A stretch of DNA of 64,000 bases from an uncultured Neokomagataea sp. GTDB lineage: Bacteria > Pseudomonadota > Alphaproteobacteria > Acetobacterales > Acetobacteraceae. The notes below the pieces were generated by a model. That model was not told the origin of the DNA and searched no databases. It was given only the letters and a program-made list of their open reading frames with translations. This document shows positions 46,812-56,178 of the stretch, piece by piece. The first letter of the stretch is position 1. Each line of letters starts with the position of its first letter. Made by a program: the position numbers and the translations under genes. The stretch covers positions 98,871 to 162,870 of the forward strand of contig NZ_CAMKWA010000005.1 in the NCBI RefSeq assembly GCF_946476835.1, in the 5' to 3' direction.

Positions 46812-48383
46812 TTACAGTTCCAATTCCGTTTGCTGCCCCGCATCCGGGCGTAGAGCATCCAACTTAGCCCCACGCTCCCCATCTGCAAAAGACAAGACCA
46901 CCCGTCCATGCGCTGGCTGAGCATCCGCACTCGTCACCGGACGGCCACGCGCGTCCTGCACCAAAACGTAACCACGCTTTAAAACGGCATGAGGAGACAC
47001 AGCCTCCAAATGCCGCCCAATGCCTTCTAAACGCGTGCGTTGTAAGTGCAGTCGGCCTGCCATCAGTTCAGGCGTTAAACGTAATCGCTCGAGCTTCAGT
47101 TTCCTACCTTGCTCAGCCTTTCCCCATGCGCCTTCAGCTGCTTGCCATGTTGATGCTAAACGCGCAGTCGCCCGTTCGATCAACCATTGTGGCGCCGTTA
47201 ACTGCCGCTGCGGAGCATTCAAAGCACCTCGCGCTCGTTGCACAAATGCTGGCAAAGCAAGGTCCAGCCGCTGCCCACGCTCTTCAAACCTCTGCCGAGC
47301 GGCTACGACCAAGCCCGGGAGATCTGGCAAACGCGCAACAACCTGATCATTGCGGGATCGCATTTTCTGCACGTAAGAAGGGAGTGCTAAATCCAACCTC
47401 TGCCCACGGTCATCCAAACGCATCCGTGCCGTATCCATAAGGCTCGGCAAATCCGGCAGGCGCGCTGCCACCTGATCACTACGCGCACGCGCAGTCTGAA
47501 CAATTCGGCTTAATGCCCCCGCCAAACGCGCATTACGATGCGCCAAATCTGCCACCAAATCGGACCGAGGCGGCACAGCCATTTCTGCCGCTGCGGTCGG
47601 AGTTGGTGCACGCCGATCAGAGACAAGGTCAATCAGTGTCGTATCCGTCTCATGCCCAACGGCAGAGATCACAGGGATCGGACATGCCGCTACGGCCCGA
47701 AGCACGCGCTCATCATTAAACGCCATCAAATCTTCAAGGGAACCACCACCACGCGCAACAATCAGCACATCAGGGCGGCGTGCGCGCTGGCCCATCCCCT
47801 CAATCGCGCCCGCAATCTGCGCAGCCGCGCCTTCTCCTTGCACCGCTACGGGCCACAGCAAAAGATCACGCGGAAAGCGCCGCGCAATTGTTGTATGAAT
47901 ATCGTGCAGCACCGCACCGGAGCGAGACGTCACCACCCCAACAAGTTGCGGCAAAAAAGGAATCGGCTTTTTACGTTCTGGAGCGAAGAGACCTTCCTCC
48001 AATAATTGCCGCCGTAAACGTTCAATTTTTGCAAGAAGAGCCCCCTCACCGGCGAACTCCATGCGGTCAATCACCAACTGATAGCTAGAGCGCTCACCAT
48101 AAGAGGACACACGCCCCGTCGCGATGACTTCATTGCCATTTTCCGGCACCATCCCAAGGCGAGACACACTCCCGCGCCAGATAACACCCGAAATTTTCCC
48201 GCCATCATCCTTGAGGGATAGATACACATGACCGGAAGGGTAACGCTTGAGTTCGGTCACTTCCCCACGCACGCGCACCCGCGCAAAGCCCGTTTCCAAA
48301 GTGCGTTTAATGGCACCAGAAATCTCAGAAACGCTAAATTGGGGCACATTTCCCCGTGCCGGGGTGCTCTCACTCTCCATCAT
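46812..48383 (-). CDS. xseA: Exodeoxyribonuclease VII large subunit
   Basis: A 523-residue subunit of the single-strand exonuclease XseAB. N-terminal OB fold (~15-110, VRVRGEVTELKRYPSGHVYLSLKD), catalytic domain with GVVTSRSGAVLHDI near 149, VARGGGSLEDLMAFNDE near 209 and SAVGHETDTTLIDLVSDRRAPTPTAAAE near 240, then a coiled-coil region and a C-terminal segment (LKRGYVLVQDARG). The coiled coil contains a tandem 43-residue duplication. No xseB is adjacent. Divergent from purD. Confidence 0.95.
   Translation of the reverse strand: MMESESTPARGNVPQFSVSEISGAIKRTLETGFARVRVRGEVTELKRYPSGHVYLSLKDDGGKISGVIWRGSVSRLGMVPENGNEVIATGRVSSYGERSSYQLVIDRMEFAGEGALLAKIERLRRQLLEEGLFAPERKKPIPFLPQLVGVVTSRSGAVLHDIHTTIARRFPRDLLLWPVAVQGEGAAAQIAGAIEGMGQRARRPDVLIVARGGGSLEDLMAFNDERVLRAVAACPIPVISAVGHETDTTLIDLVSDRRAPTPTAAAEMAVPPRSDLVADLAHRNARLAGALSRIVQTARARSDQVAARLPDLPSLMDTARMRLDDRGQRLDLALPSYVQKMRSRNDQVVARLPDLPGLVVAARQRFEERGQRLDLALPAFVQRARGALNAPQRQLTAPQWLIERATARLASTWQAAEGAWGKAEQGRKLKLERLRLTPELMAGRLHLQRTRLEGIGRHLEAVSPHAVLKRGYVLVQDARGRPVTSADAQPAHGRVVLSFADGERGAKLDALRPDAGQQTELEL
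47238..47489 (-). repeat. Tandem 43-codon duplication inside xseA
   Basis: Residues 299-339 and 342-382 of XseA are near copies: both read (R)xRxDQVxARLPDLPxL, then ARxRxxxRGQRLDLALPxxVQ. Period is 43 codons (129 bp). It lies in the helical region between catalytic domain and C-terminus. Confidence 0.85.
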
Positions 48384-48476
48384 TGCGCCAGTCTATGCTA
48401 CGGACGCGAAAAGACGAAGCCCCATTACGGTGGACCCCCATTATAGGGCCACCCGTAGAGAAAAGGATAAAGTGAC

Positions 48477-49706
48477 ATGCGCGTTTTGCTGGTCGGCTCC
48501 GGAGGGCGCGAACACGCTCTAGCAACTTGCTTGGCACGTTCCCCACACCTCACCACGCTATACGCTGCACCGGGCAACCCCGGCATGGCCGCACATGCTA
48601 CACTCGTGCCGATCAAAGCAGATGATGTCCCGGCTCTCGTCGCATTTGCGAAGGCTGAGAAGATTGACCTCGTCGTACCCGGCCCGGAAGCCCCTCTCGT
48701 TATTGGTCTGGCCGATGCGTGCGTTGCTGCGGGTATTCCATGTGCTGGCCCCTCCCAAGCTGCCGCACAGCTTGAAGGCAGCAAAGCCTTCACCAAAGAT
48801 GTAGCCGATGCCGCCGGTATCCCAACCGCTGCCTGGGAACGCTTTGAAGATGAAGCCGCCGCTCTCGCTTACGTCCAGCGCAAGGGCGCGCCAATCGTCG
48901 TGAAGGCCGATGGCCTTGCAGCGGGCAAGGGCGTCGTCGTGGCACAGAGCGTGAACGAAGCGAAAGACGCGATCAAAAAGCTCGGTATGCCATTGGTCAT
49001 TGAAGATTGCCTTGTGGGCCGAGAAGTCTCCCTCTTTGCGTTTTGCTCCGATGATGACGCTGTATTGATTGGCGCAGCGCGCGATCATAAGCGCCTCGGC
49101 GATGGTGATACCGGCCCAAATACAGGCGGCATGGGAGCCATCGCTCCACCACCAGCCTTTGACCGTGCAGCACAAGAACACGCGCTGGACCTCACTGTGC
49201 GCCCCATGCTGCGTGAAATGAACTGCCGCGGCACTCCATTCCGTGGCGTGATCTTCGCAGGTTTGATGCTAACCGAAACCGGCCCATCCCTCATCGAATA
49301 CAATGTCCGCTTTGGTGACCCTGAAGCGCAAGCCCTGCTGATCCGCTTGGAATCAGACCTGCTTCCGGTTCTAGCAGCACTGGCAGAGGGCAAACTGGAC
49401 CATGCCGAGGCTCGCTTCACCGATGAAGCTTCAATCTCGCTCGTCCTTGCCGCAGATGGCTACCCAGACGCCCCTAAAAAGGGCGGTGCCATTAGCGGGA
49501 TTGAAGCCGCCGAGAGCGTTGACGGCGTTTCCGTCTTCCATGCAGGCACAGCGTTAAACGATGGTGTTCTGGTCGCCAATGGTGGCCGCGTTCTCACCAT
49601 CAGCGCCCGTGCCTCCACAGCAGAAGAAGCCCGGAAGCGCGCTTATGAAGCCGCTGATAAAATTGAGTGGGCCGATAAGATTTTCCGCACAGATATTGGC
49701 TTGTAA
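48477..49706 (+). CDS. purD: Phosphoribosylamine-glycine ligase
   Basis: A 409-residue ATP-grasp ligase (GARS) of purine synthesis. N-domain opening MRVLLVGSGGREHALA, PGPEAPLVIGLADAC near 63, ATP-grasp KADGLAAGKGVVVA near 142, metal-binding IEYNVRFGDPEAQ near 278. Length is slightly below the usual ~425. Starts behind GGATAAAGTGAC, with AGAAAAGGA as the ribosome site, 93 bp from the divergent xseA. Confidence 0.96.
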   Translation: MRVLLVGSGGREHALATCLARSPHLTTLYAAPGNPGMAAHATLVPIKADDVPALVAFAKAEKIDLVVPGPEAPLVIGLADACVAAGIPCAGPSQAAAQLEGSKAFTKDVADAAGIPTAAWERFEDEAAALAYVQRKGAPIVVKADGLAAGKGVVVAQSVNEAKDAIKKLGMPLVIEDCLVGREVSLFAFCSDDDAVLIGAARDHKRLGDGDTGPNTGGMGAIAPPPAFDRAAQEHALDLTVRPMLREMNCRGTPFRGVIFAGLMLTETGPSLIEYNVRFGDPEAQALLIRLESDLLPVLAALAEGKLDHAEARFTDEASISLVLAADGYPDAPKKGGAISGIEAAESVDGVSVFHAGTALNDGVLVANGGRVLTISARASTAEEARKRAYEAADKIEWADKIFRTDIGL

Positions 49707-49718
49707 TAATTATGCTTT

Positions 49719-49770
49719 CGAGCCCTCAGAATATACTGAGGGCTCGGAGTACTTCTTCTATTCTTTTTTG
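49719..49770 (+). terminator. Terminator after purD
   Basis: CGAGCCCTCAG / CTGAGGGCTCG (49719-49729 with 49736-49746), 11-bp stem and 6-nt loop. A T-rich tract follows, ending in TTTTTT at 49764-49769. Confidence 0.8.
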
Positions 49771-49806
49771 TAAAAAAGTGTCTCTCGCTAAAATTTCAAA
49801 AGTCTT

Positions 49807-49835
49807 TTTGCTTCTTTTCTTCAAAAAAAGAAGAA
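49807..49835 (-). terminator. Terminator after the solute-binding protein gene
   Basis: On the minus strand TTCTTCTTTT pairs with AAAAGAAG and is followed by AAAAAGAC; stem is AT-rich (about 49833-49812). Weak by GC content but directly after the stop. Confidence 0.45.
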
Positions 49836-49839
49836 TACT

Positions 49840-51495
49840 TCACCGCACCCACACATGCGAAAACAACATATGATCCAGCCAAGTTGATGTATAATTCCCC
49901 AGACGTCGCGAAACAAAATCCACCGTTTTCATCTGGATCATCGGCGCACCCGGCATTTTTGCCATGATTCCTCGGCCAGCCTCTTCCCAAAGCGGATTGG
50001 CCTTCGCAACATCCACCTGCTCCCGTGCTTGGTCCATGAGAGTTTGAATATGCTGGTCACAAAAGCCCGTAAAATTCGGGGAAACAGAGGCATTGGGATG
50101 ATAATTATCGCACCCGAACAAATCATCTAAAAACGTCGAAGGCGATGGGTAATCTGCGAACCAGTAAGACAGCGCAATCTGCACATGGTTCGCCGTATTC
50201 TGCTCATAACTATCCGCCAAACCCGCCGTAATGGGGCGTAACTGCGCGTTTAGACCAATCTGAGACAAAGCATTTCGCAGATACGTCCCCATACCCAATT
50301 CAATCGCACGGTTCGGCACAACCAGCGTCACAGACGCCCCATCTGCTCTAGCCTCATGAACCAAACGCCGCGCCTCTGCCACGTCTTGCGGGCAGGTCAT
50401 GCCTAAATCAGCTCCGGGTATCCCATGCGGCACCATTTGGCATAAGGGCTCAGAAATTGCGCTCCCCCCGAATAAGATCGTCATGGCATGACGATTCACC
50501 CCAAGGCTTACCGCACGGCGTACACGTTCATCGGTAAAAGGCGCCTCATGATTATTCATCGCCAAATAATACAGCCCTAAAAGCGGCTCTATATGCACTT
50601 GGTCCGTGTATTTTGCGCCAATTTCTCCTAAGCGGTCCGCGGGCTTTGCATCCAACATCCAGTCATACTGACCCTGCTCCACCGCCGTAACTTGTGCCTC
50701 ATCCGACAAGCCAAAATCATATTCAATACGGTCCGCAAAACCATCCGTTTGCGCTTGTGGGTTCCACACATGAAAGAACGGGTTGCGCTCCAACACCATG
50801 CCATGTTCCGGGTCATAATGCGTGAGGCGATACGGCCCTGTACCAGGCGTTGTCTGCATCCCTAGGTCATGCAACGGCGTCGTCCGCGGAACAATTGCGG
50901 CGTGAGGAAAGGCAAGTTTATACGTAAACTCACCATCGGGGTGGATAAGGTGGAAGGTTATCACCCGTGTCTTTGGATCACCGCGAACACCCGAAAGAAG
51001 GCAGTGCTCCGGTGCCTTCAAGCACTCCGTCGCCCCCTCAATATTCCCATAAAACGAGGCCGCCGTCGGGCTCCCCGCTTGAAAAATACGCCGATACGAC
51101 GCAACAACATCTTCAACCTCTACAGGCGAACCATCCGAGAACTTCAGCCCGTCCCGCAACGTCAAACGCCATGTCAGCCCATCTGCACTGATCTGCGGCA
51201 TATCCTCCGCCAGATCTGGCACAACCTCTAGCCCAGCCTTTCCCGGTGCCTGCCGGTACACAAGCAGTGGGTCATACATCACGACAAAGACCTGCATATA
51301 CTGCGTGCCGTAATTGATTTGCGGGTCCAGAGTACCACCCGGCCCGTCCGCCGTGAGGCGTAGTGTTCCGCCTCTATGAGGGCTGCCCAATGTTTGACCG
51401 TTCCAGTCCAGCGGCAAGCGCTCTTGTGCCATCACAGGCACAACACCACTCAACGCCACTATCACAGCCAAACAGGCTCGCCCCCAGCGCCGCAT
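49840..51495 (-). CDS. ABC transporter solute-binding protein, family 5 (peptide type)
   Basis: A 551-residue periplasmic protein with a Sec signal peptide (CLAVIVALSGVVPVMAQ). The SBP_bac_5 domain shows GGTLRLTADGPGGTLDPQINYGTQYMQ near the start, the DGLTWRLTLRDGLKFSDGSPVEVEDVVASYRR signature near 110 and the FTDERVRRAVSLGVNR segment near 320. Family members deliver oligopeptides, nickel or other solutes to an inner-membrane ABC permease; no permease or ATPase gene is adjacent. Start at 51495 lies one base after the upstream stop codon. Confidence 0.92.
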   Translation of the reverse strand: MRRWGRACLAVIVALSGVVPVMAQERLPLDWNGQTLGSPHRGGTLRLTADGPGGTLDPQINYGTQYMQVFVVMYDPLLVYRQAPGKAGLEVVPDLAEDMPQISADGLTWRLTLRDGLKFSDGSPVEVEDVVASYRRIFQAGSPTAASFYGNIEGATECLKAPEHCLLSGVRGDPKTRVITFHLIHPDGEFTYKLAFPHAAIVPRTTPLHDLGMQTTPGTGPYRLTHYDPEHGMVLERNPFFHVWNPQAQTDGFADRIEYDFGLSDEAQVTAVEQGQYDWMLDAKPADRLGEIGAKYTDQVHIEPLLGLYYLAMNNHEAPFTDERVRRAVSLGVNRHAMTILFGGSAISEPLCQMVPHGIPGADLGMTCPQDVAEARRLVHEARADGASVTLVVPNRAIELGMGTYLRNALSQIGLNAQLRPITAGLADSYEQNTANHVQIALSYWFADYPSPSTFLDDLFGCDNYHPNASVSPNFTGFCDQHIQTLMDQAREQVDVAKANPLWEEAGRGIMAKMPGAPMIQMKTVDFVSRRLGNYTSTWLDHMLFSHVWVR

Positions 51496-51496
51496 G

Positions 51497-52096
51497 TTAA
51501 TGCGCCGCCCAGTGATCAATCTGATCAATCCACGTGCTGTCATCCGTAGAGGCGTCAAGCATACCCGCGTAATGACTGCTTGGGTCCATCACCACAACCT
51601 GCGGGGCCTGTTCAAAGTGCCCATCTTTCATTGTGTAAGGTGCATGATACAGCGCCGTCATGGCCCGGATCATATTTTCCGTACCCATCAACGGCATGAC
51701 ATGCGGCGCAATCGGTAAGACATAAGCCTTAGCCATATCCGTCTCGATATTCGGGTCCAAAGACACAGCAATCACCGTTACGGGTAAGCCCTTGGCCACC
51801 AATGCATTCCGCGTGGCCTCTAAACGCGCCAAGATCGGACGGCTTTCATGCAAAGGGGTGCGCGCATCATAGAACCACACCAGCAACCAGCGCCCGTGAA
51901 AATCCCCCTCGGAAACCGTACTATCCCCAAGAGAAACAAGCCGAAAACTCCCCCCCACCGCATTACCGTTGGACTGCACCAACCAACCCGTCCCACCATG
52001 TGACGCGATTTCAAAGGCCCCATAACCAACAGCCGCAGCCACCACAAAAACAGCCGCGACAAACCACTTGCCAATACGCATTTTACGTTGCGCCAT
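51497..52096 (-). CDS. SCO1/SenC-family thioredoxin-fold protein lacking cysteines
   Basis: A ~199-residue protein anchored by an N-terminal helix (WFVAAVFVVAAAVGYGAFE). The periplasmic part has the SCO frame: GGSFRLV, DFHGRWLLVWF, VTVIAVSLDPNIETDMAKAYV and QVVVMDP. Real SCO proteins bind copper for cytochrome oxidase through CxxxC and a distal His. Here the CxxxC position reads DARTPLHESRP and the whole protein has no cysteine, so ordinary copper or redox chemistry is not possible. Start at 52096 has GGA 8 nt upstream; an ATG three codons earlier is also in frame. It lies between polA (17 nt) and the solute-binding protein (1 nt). Confidence 0.83.
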   Translation of the reverse strand: MAQRKMRIGKWFVAAVFVVAAAVGYGAFEIASHGGTGWLVQSNGNAVGGSFRLVSLGDSTVSEGDFHGRWLLVWFYDARTPLHESRPILARLEATRNALVAKGLPVTVIAVSLDPNIETDMAKAYVLPIAPHVMPLMGTENMIRAMTALYHAPYTMKDGHFEQAPQVVVMDPSSHYAGMLDASTDDSTWIDQIDHWAAH

Positions 52097-52113
52097 AACC
52101 GACATTCCTTTTC

Positions 52114-54888
52114 TTAATGGGCCTCAGCCCAGCTCTGGCCAATGCCGGTTTCCACTTCAAGCGCTACATCTAAAGACGCAGCTGCCATCATTTGCTCACG
52201 TACGAAACTTGCCAAAGCCTCTGCATCATCCTGCGCAACTTCAAACAACAATTCGTCATGCACTTGCAGCAGCATGCGCGCTTTCAAACCTGTTTCTGGC
52301 AATTTCTGCGCCAGACGCACCATCGCCGCCTTGATAATATCCGCAGCCCCACCTTGCAGCGGTGCGTTAATCGCTTGACGCTCCGCATAACCACGGCGGG
52401 CGCCATTCTTTTCCTTAATGCCCGGCACATAACAACGCCGCCCAAACGGCGTCAGCACATAGCCATGCTCCCGCGCTTCTTCCTTGGTGCGCTCCATATA
52501 ATCATGGATACCGGGGTATTTCGCAAAATATGCATCAATATATTTACGTGCCTCCCCCGGCGAAATCTGTAACTGCCGCGCTAAGCCATACGCCGAAATG
52601 CCGTAAATAATACCAAAGTTAATCGCCTTAGCGCGACGGCGCGTCAGGGCATCCATGCCCTCCAAGGGCACACCAAATACTTCTGATGCCGTGCGGGCGT
52701 GAATATCTTGTCCTAAACGAAACGCCTCCAACAAAGGCTCAATCTTCGCCACATGCGCTAGGAGACGCAGTTCAATCTGACTGTAATCAGCGGACACCAA
52801 AACATGACCGGGTGCCGCGACAAAAGCCTTACGAATACGCGCCCCTTCTGCTGTACGAATGGGGATATTCTGCAAATTTGGTTCATTAGAGGACAAACGC
52901 CCCGTCGTCGTCACGGCCATTTGGTAAGATGTGTGAACGCGCTGGCTCCCTTGGTCCATCTGCTCCACCAATGCATCAGCATAGGTAGATTTCAGCTTCG
53001 CCAATTGCCGCCATTGCAGCACTTTCTGCGGCAAGTCATGCCCCTTCTCGGCCAGACTTTCTAATACGGACTGATCCGTCCCCCAAGACCCGCTTTTCGT
53101 ACGCTTGCCACCCGGCAATTCCATTTCATCAAAAAGAATTTCACCCAATTGCTTCGGAGAGCCTACGTTAAAGCTCCGCCCCACTTGCTCATGAATATCC
53201 GCTTCGATCTCACGCATGCGCTTTTCAAAGTCATCCGACATACGGCGCAGTTCAACAGCATCAACTTTGATGCCTGCATGTTCCATCTCAGTCAGAATAC
53301 CGATGAGCGGACGTTCCATTTCCTCATAAAGCGCCAATGCCTTACGCGTCCGCAGACCCGGGCGCAGAACTTCCCACAGACGCAGCGTGACATCCGCATC
53401 TTCTGCAGCGTATTCCGTAGCCCGATCGAGCACCACTTGCGCAAACGGAATACGATTGCGCCCCTTACCCGTCACATCATCATAACTGATTGGTGTATGG
53501 CCCAAATGCAGAGCGGAGAGTTCATCCATCCCCTGCCCATGCTCACCCGCTGACTGCGCGTAAGACAGCAGCATCGTGTCATCAATAGGGGTAATGGCTG
53601 TAACCCCAGCACGCCGAAAAACGGTCAAATCATATTTTGCATTTTGGAAAACCTTCAGAACGCTTTCATCGGCCAATAAAGGTGCCAAACGCTCCAAAGC
53701 GGCCACACGATCAAGCTGCATCCCCGTAGGCTGGTCCAACGTCCCTTCATGACCGAACGGCACATAACAGGCTTCTCCCGGTGCCACAGCCAAAGACAAC
53801 CCGATCATCGTGGCCTGACGGGCATTGAGACTATTCGTCTCAGTATCAACGGCGACCACACCGGTTTCATGCGCGCGCGCAATCCACTTATCGAGCACCT
53901 CCATCTCCATGACGGTGTGATACCCCGTAAAGGGACGCTGCACCGCCACCTCTTGCGACACAGATTCATGCTCACTAGGCGCAGCACCCTGAGAGGCCAC
54001 AACTTTCTTTACGGTAGGAGCAGCAGGCTTCATCCCCATACGCTGAATCGTGGAGTGAAACCCCATTGATGCCAACCAGTCCCGCAGCGTATCAGGCTCT
54101 ACATCACGGCAAACCAAGCCATCAATTGGCTGCGGCAAAGGCACATCATCTGCCAGCAGAACCAATTGGCGGGAAATACGCGCAGCATCCGCATGCTCAA
54201 TCAGATTTTGCTTACGCTTGGACGTTTTCATGGACGGAGCCGCAGCCAAAATCGCCTCTAACGAGCCGTGCTCCTTCACCAATTGAGCCGCGCCTTTTGC
54301 CCCAATACCCGGCACACCCGGCACGTTATCCGTTGAATCACCCATCAAGGCTTGGACATCCACCACCTGATCGGGGCGCACACCAAACTTCGCTTCCACT
54401 TCAGCATCACGAATAGGCTTTTGCTTCATCGGGTCGAGCAGTTCCACACCCGGGCGGATCAGCTGCATCAAATCTTTATCGGATGAAACGACAGTACAAC
54501 GCCCACCCGCCTCAACAACTGCCCGCGCATAACTGGCAATAAGGTCATCCGCCTCCCAACCCGGCAATTCGATCGACGGCACATTAAAAGCCGCCGTTGC
54601 ATCACGGATCAGGCTGAATTGTGGGCGCAAATCTTCCGGGGCTTCCGGGCGGTGCGCTTTATATTGAGGATACAAATCATTACGGAATGTATGCCGCCCC
54701 GCGTCAAAAATCACAGCCAGATGGGTTCCAACATGGTCACGTAGCAAACGCGTCAACATATTGGTAAAACCATACACAGCATTGACCGGAACACCTTCCG
54801 GGTTGCTCATTGGCGGCAAAGCATGAAAAGCCCGGAAAATGAACCCAGAACCATCAACCAATACTAAATGGGGCGCTTCAGACGTCAC
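52114..54888 (-). CDS. polA: DNA polymerase I
   Basis: A 924-residue repair polymerase with all three activities. 5'-3' exonuclease ~1-290 (VLVDGSGFIFRAFHALPP, SSDKDLMQL, GVPGIGAKGA). 3'-5' exonuclease ~330-520 with intact VAVDTETNSL and YAAEDADVTLRL, so proofreading should be active. Polymerase domain from ~560 with motif A DYSQIELR, motif B RRRAKAINFGIIYG and motif C VHDELLFE. The GTG at 54888 (AGGAG 8 nt upstream) fits better than the adjacent TTG. Confidence 0.96.
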   Translation of the reverse strand: MTSEAPHLVLVDGSGFIFRAFHALPPMSNPEGVPVNAVYGFTNMLTRLLRDHVGTHLAVIFDAGRHTFRNDLYPQYKAHRPEAPEDLRPQFSLIRDATAAFNVPSIELPGWEADDLIASYARAVVEAGGRCTVVSSDKDLMQLIRPGVELLDPMKQKPIRDAEVEAKFGVRPDQVVDVQALMGDSTDNVPGVPGIGAKGAAQLVKEHGSLEAILAAAPSMKTSKRKQNLIEHADAARISRQLVLLADDVPLPQPIDGLVCRDVEPDTLRDWLASMGFHSTIQRMGMKPAAPTVKKVVASQGAAPSEHESVSQEVAVQRPFTGYHTVMEMEVLDKWIARAHETGVVAVDTETNSLNARQATMIGLSLAVAPGEACYVPFGHEGTLDQPTGMQLDRVAALERLAPLLADESVLKVFQNAKYDLTVFRRAGVTAITPIDDTMLLSYAQSAGEHGQGMDELSALHLGHTPISYDDVTGKGRNRIPFAQVVLDRATEYAAEDADVTLRLWEVLRPGLRTRKALALYEEMERPLIGILTEMEHAGIKVDAVELRRMSDDFEKRMREIEADIHEQVGRSFNVGSPKQLGEILFDEMELPGGKRTKSGSWGTDQSVLESLAEKGHDLPQKVLQWRQLAKLKSTYADALVEQMDQGSQRVHTSYQMAVTTTGRLSSNEPNLQNIPIRTAEGARIRKAFVAAPGHVLVSADYSQIELRLLAHVAKIEPLLEAFRLGQDIHARTASEVFGVPLEGMDALTRRRAKAINFGIIYGISAYGLARQLQISPGEARKYIDAYFAKYPGIHDYMERTKEEAREHGYVLTPFGRRCYVPGIKEKNGARRGYAERQAINAPLQGGAADIIKAAMVRLAQKLPETGLKARMLLQVHDELLFEVAQDDAEALASFVREQMMAAASLDVALEVETGIGQSWAEAH

Positions 54889-54940
54889 CAATAACTCTCC
54901 TTACTCGCCCACACGGAATAGGCACGGCATATTGCGTCGG

Positions 54941-55945
54941 ATGATAGGCGCTTTCCGGCGCGTTTCAAACCATACATCGCTCATTGCCTGTGGAATGTTA
55001 CTTTCCGCCTGCACTCCCCCCTTGCACCACCCCGATTTACACCCAACGGCACAAGAGCAGGCCCTCTTACCTCCAAGCACTTTTTTTAGCGCATCAGATC
55101 ACGCGTATATTCCTCTCCGCCTCTATCTAGCAACTGGCAAACCTCGCGCTCTTATTCTCGCGCTACACGGCTATGGCGATAGCCGCGACGCGTGGGAAAC
55201 GATTGCCCCGCCCCTCAACCACGCCGGCATCACCATCATCGCACCGGACCAACGCGGCTTCGGCCAAGCTCCACAACGTGGCGACTGGAGCAACACAAAA
55301 CGCATGGTTGATGACGCACGAGACGCCGTACTCTGGGCACATGCCTATGCCCCCGAACTCCCCCTTTATGTCATGGGATCAAGCATGGGCGGTGCCGTCA
55401 CTCTTCTTCTCGCCACAGACCAGCCGCCACCCGCCATCACGGGCACTATTCTTTTAGCACCAGCGGCTATGGATATTGGCACACCATGGCGCCAAACACT
55501 GGATCTTCTTGCCACTCTGGCACCACATAAACTGCTGGACGGCTCATCCGTCCCCGGCACGCATATCGCCACAGACAACATCGCAGCCGCACGCCGCCTC
55601 TATTTTGATCCCCTCACCATGCATCAAGCGACCTTCCACACCATTAACGGCCTTACTCACCTGATGCGCAGTGCTTACCAAGCCTCCCCCCACCTCACCC
55701 TCCCCACACTTATGATCTTCGGCGGGCAAGACCAATTCGTGCTGCCTCTCTACACAAGCCGCCTCATCAACGCATTGCCCCCCAGCGTCCGCCTCGATGA
55801 TATCCCCACCGGGCACCATCTCCTTGAACGGGACAAGCGCGATACCGCCCGCGATATTGTGTCGTGGATTTTTACTCCCCAACGCCCACTCCCATCCGGC
55901 GGAGACATCGCCGCTGCCCTCTGGCAGGCAACGGACACACACTAA
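54941..55945 (+). CDS. Lipoprotein alpha/beta hydrolase (lysophospholipase-like)
   Basis: A 334-residue serine hydrolase of the monoacylglycerol lipase/Hydrolase_4 type. An N-terminal lipoprotein signal ends in lipobox LLSAC. LALHGYGDSRDAWE gives the oxyanion loop, the elbow MGSSMGGAV holds the nucleophile Ser, FGGQDQFV the Asp and TGHHLLERD the His. Lipid-anchored members probably act on phospholipid or acylglycerol in the envelope. ATG at 54941 or a TTG at 54932 may be the start. Its upstream region is only ~50 bp from divergent polA. Confidence 0.86.
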   Translation: MIGAFRRVSNHTSLIACGMLLSACTPPLHHPDLHPTAQEQALLPPSTFFSASDHAYIPLRLYLATGKPRALILALHGYGDSRDAWETIAPPLNHAGITIIAPDQRGFGQAPQRGDWSNTKRMVDDARDAVLWAHAYAPELPLYVMGSSMGGAVTLLLATDQPPPAITGTILLAPAAMDIGTPWRQTLDLLATLAPHKLLDGSSVPGTHIATDNIAAARRLYFDPLTMHQATFHTINGLTHLMRSAYQASPHLTLPTLMIFGGQDQFVLPLYTSRLINALPPSVRLDDIPTGHHLLERDKRDTARDIVSWIFTPQRPLPSGGDIAAALWQATDTH

Positions 55946-55971
55946 AAACGACCTAATATGTCGGAAAGACC

Positions 55972-56000
55972 TTGGCAAAAGCCTCAGAACCGTCTATCGA
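55972..56000 (+). promoter_or_regulatory. Promoter of tRNA-Arg
   Basis: -35 TTGGCA (55972-55977), 17-bp spacer, -10 TATCGA (55995-56000), placed 11 bp before the tRNA 5' end. Confidence 0.7.
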
Positions 56001-56010
56001 GACCCGCAAG

Positions 56011-56087
56011 GGACCCGTAGCTCAGCTGGATAGAGCGTTGCCCTCCGAAGGCAAAGGTCACGCGTTCGAATCGCGTCGGGTCCACCA
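56011..56087 (+). tRNA. tRNA-Arg (anticodon CCG)
   Basis: 77 nt with encoded CCA. Acceptor GGACCCG / CGGGTCC, D-arm GCTC..GAGC, anticodon stem TTGCC / GGCAA with loop CTCCGAA (anticodon CCG, reads CGG codons), T-arm with GGTTCGAATC-type loop (CGTTCGAATCGCG). All arms are intact. Confidence 0.95.
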
Positions 56088-56178
56088 TATCTTCAAAAAA
56101 ACGCTATTTCCCGCCATTTATTGGTCGGGTTTGACAAGTTGATGCAGCCTTGACATTGCCGATTTTGCCAATTCCATC

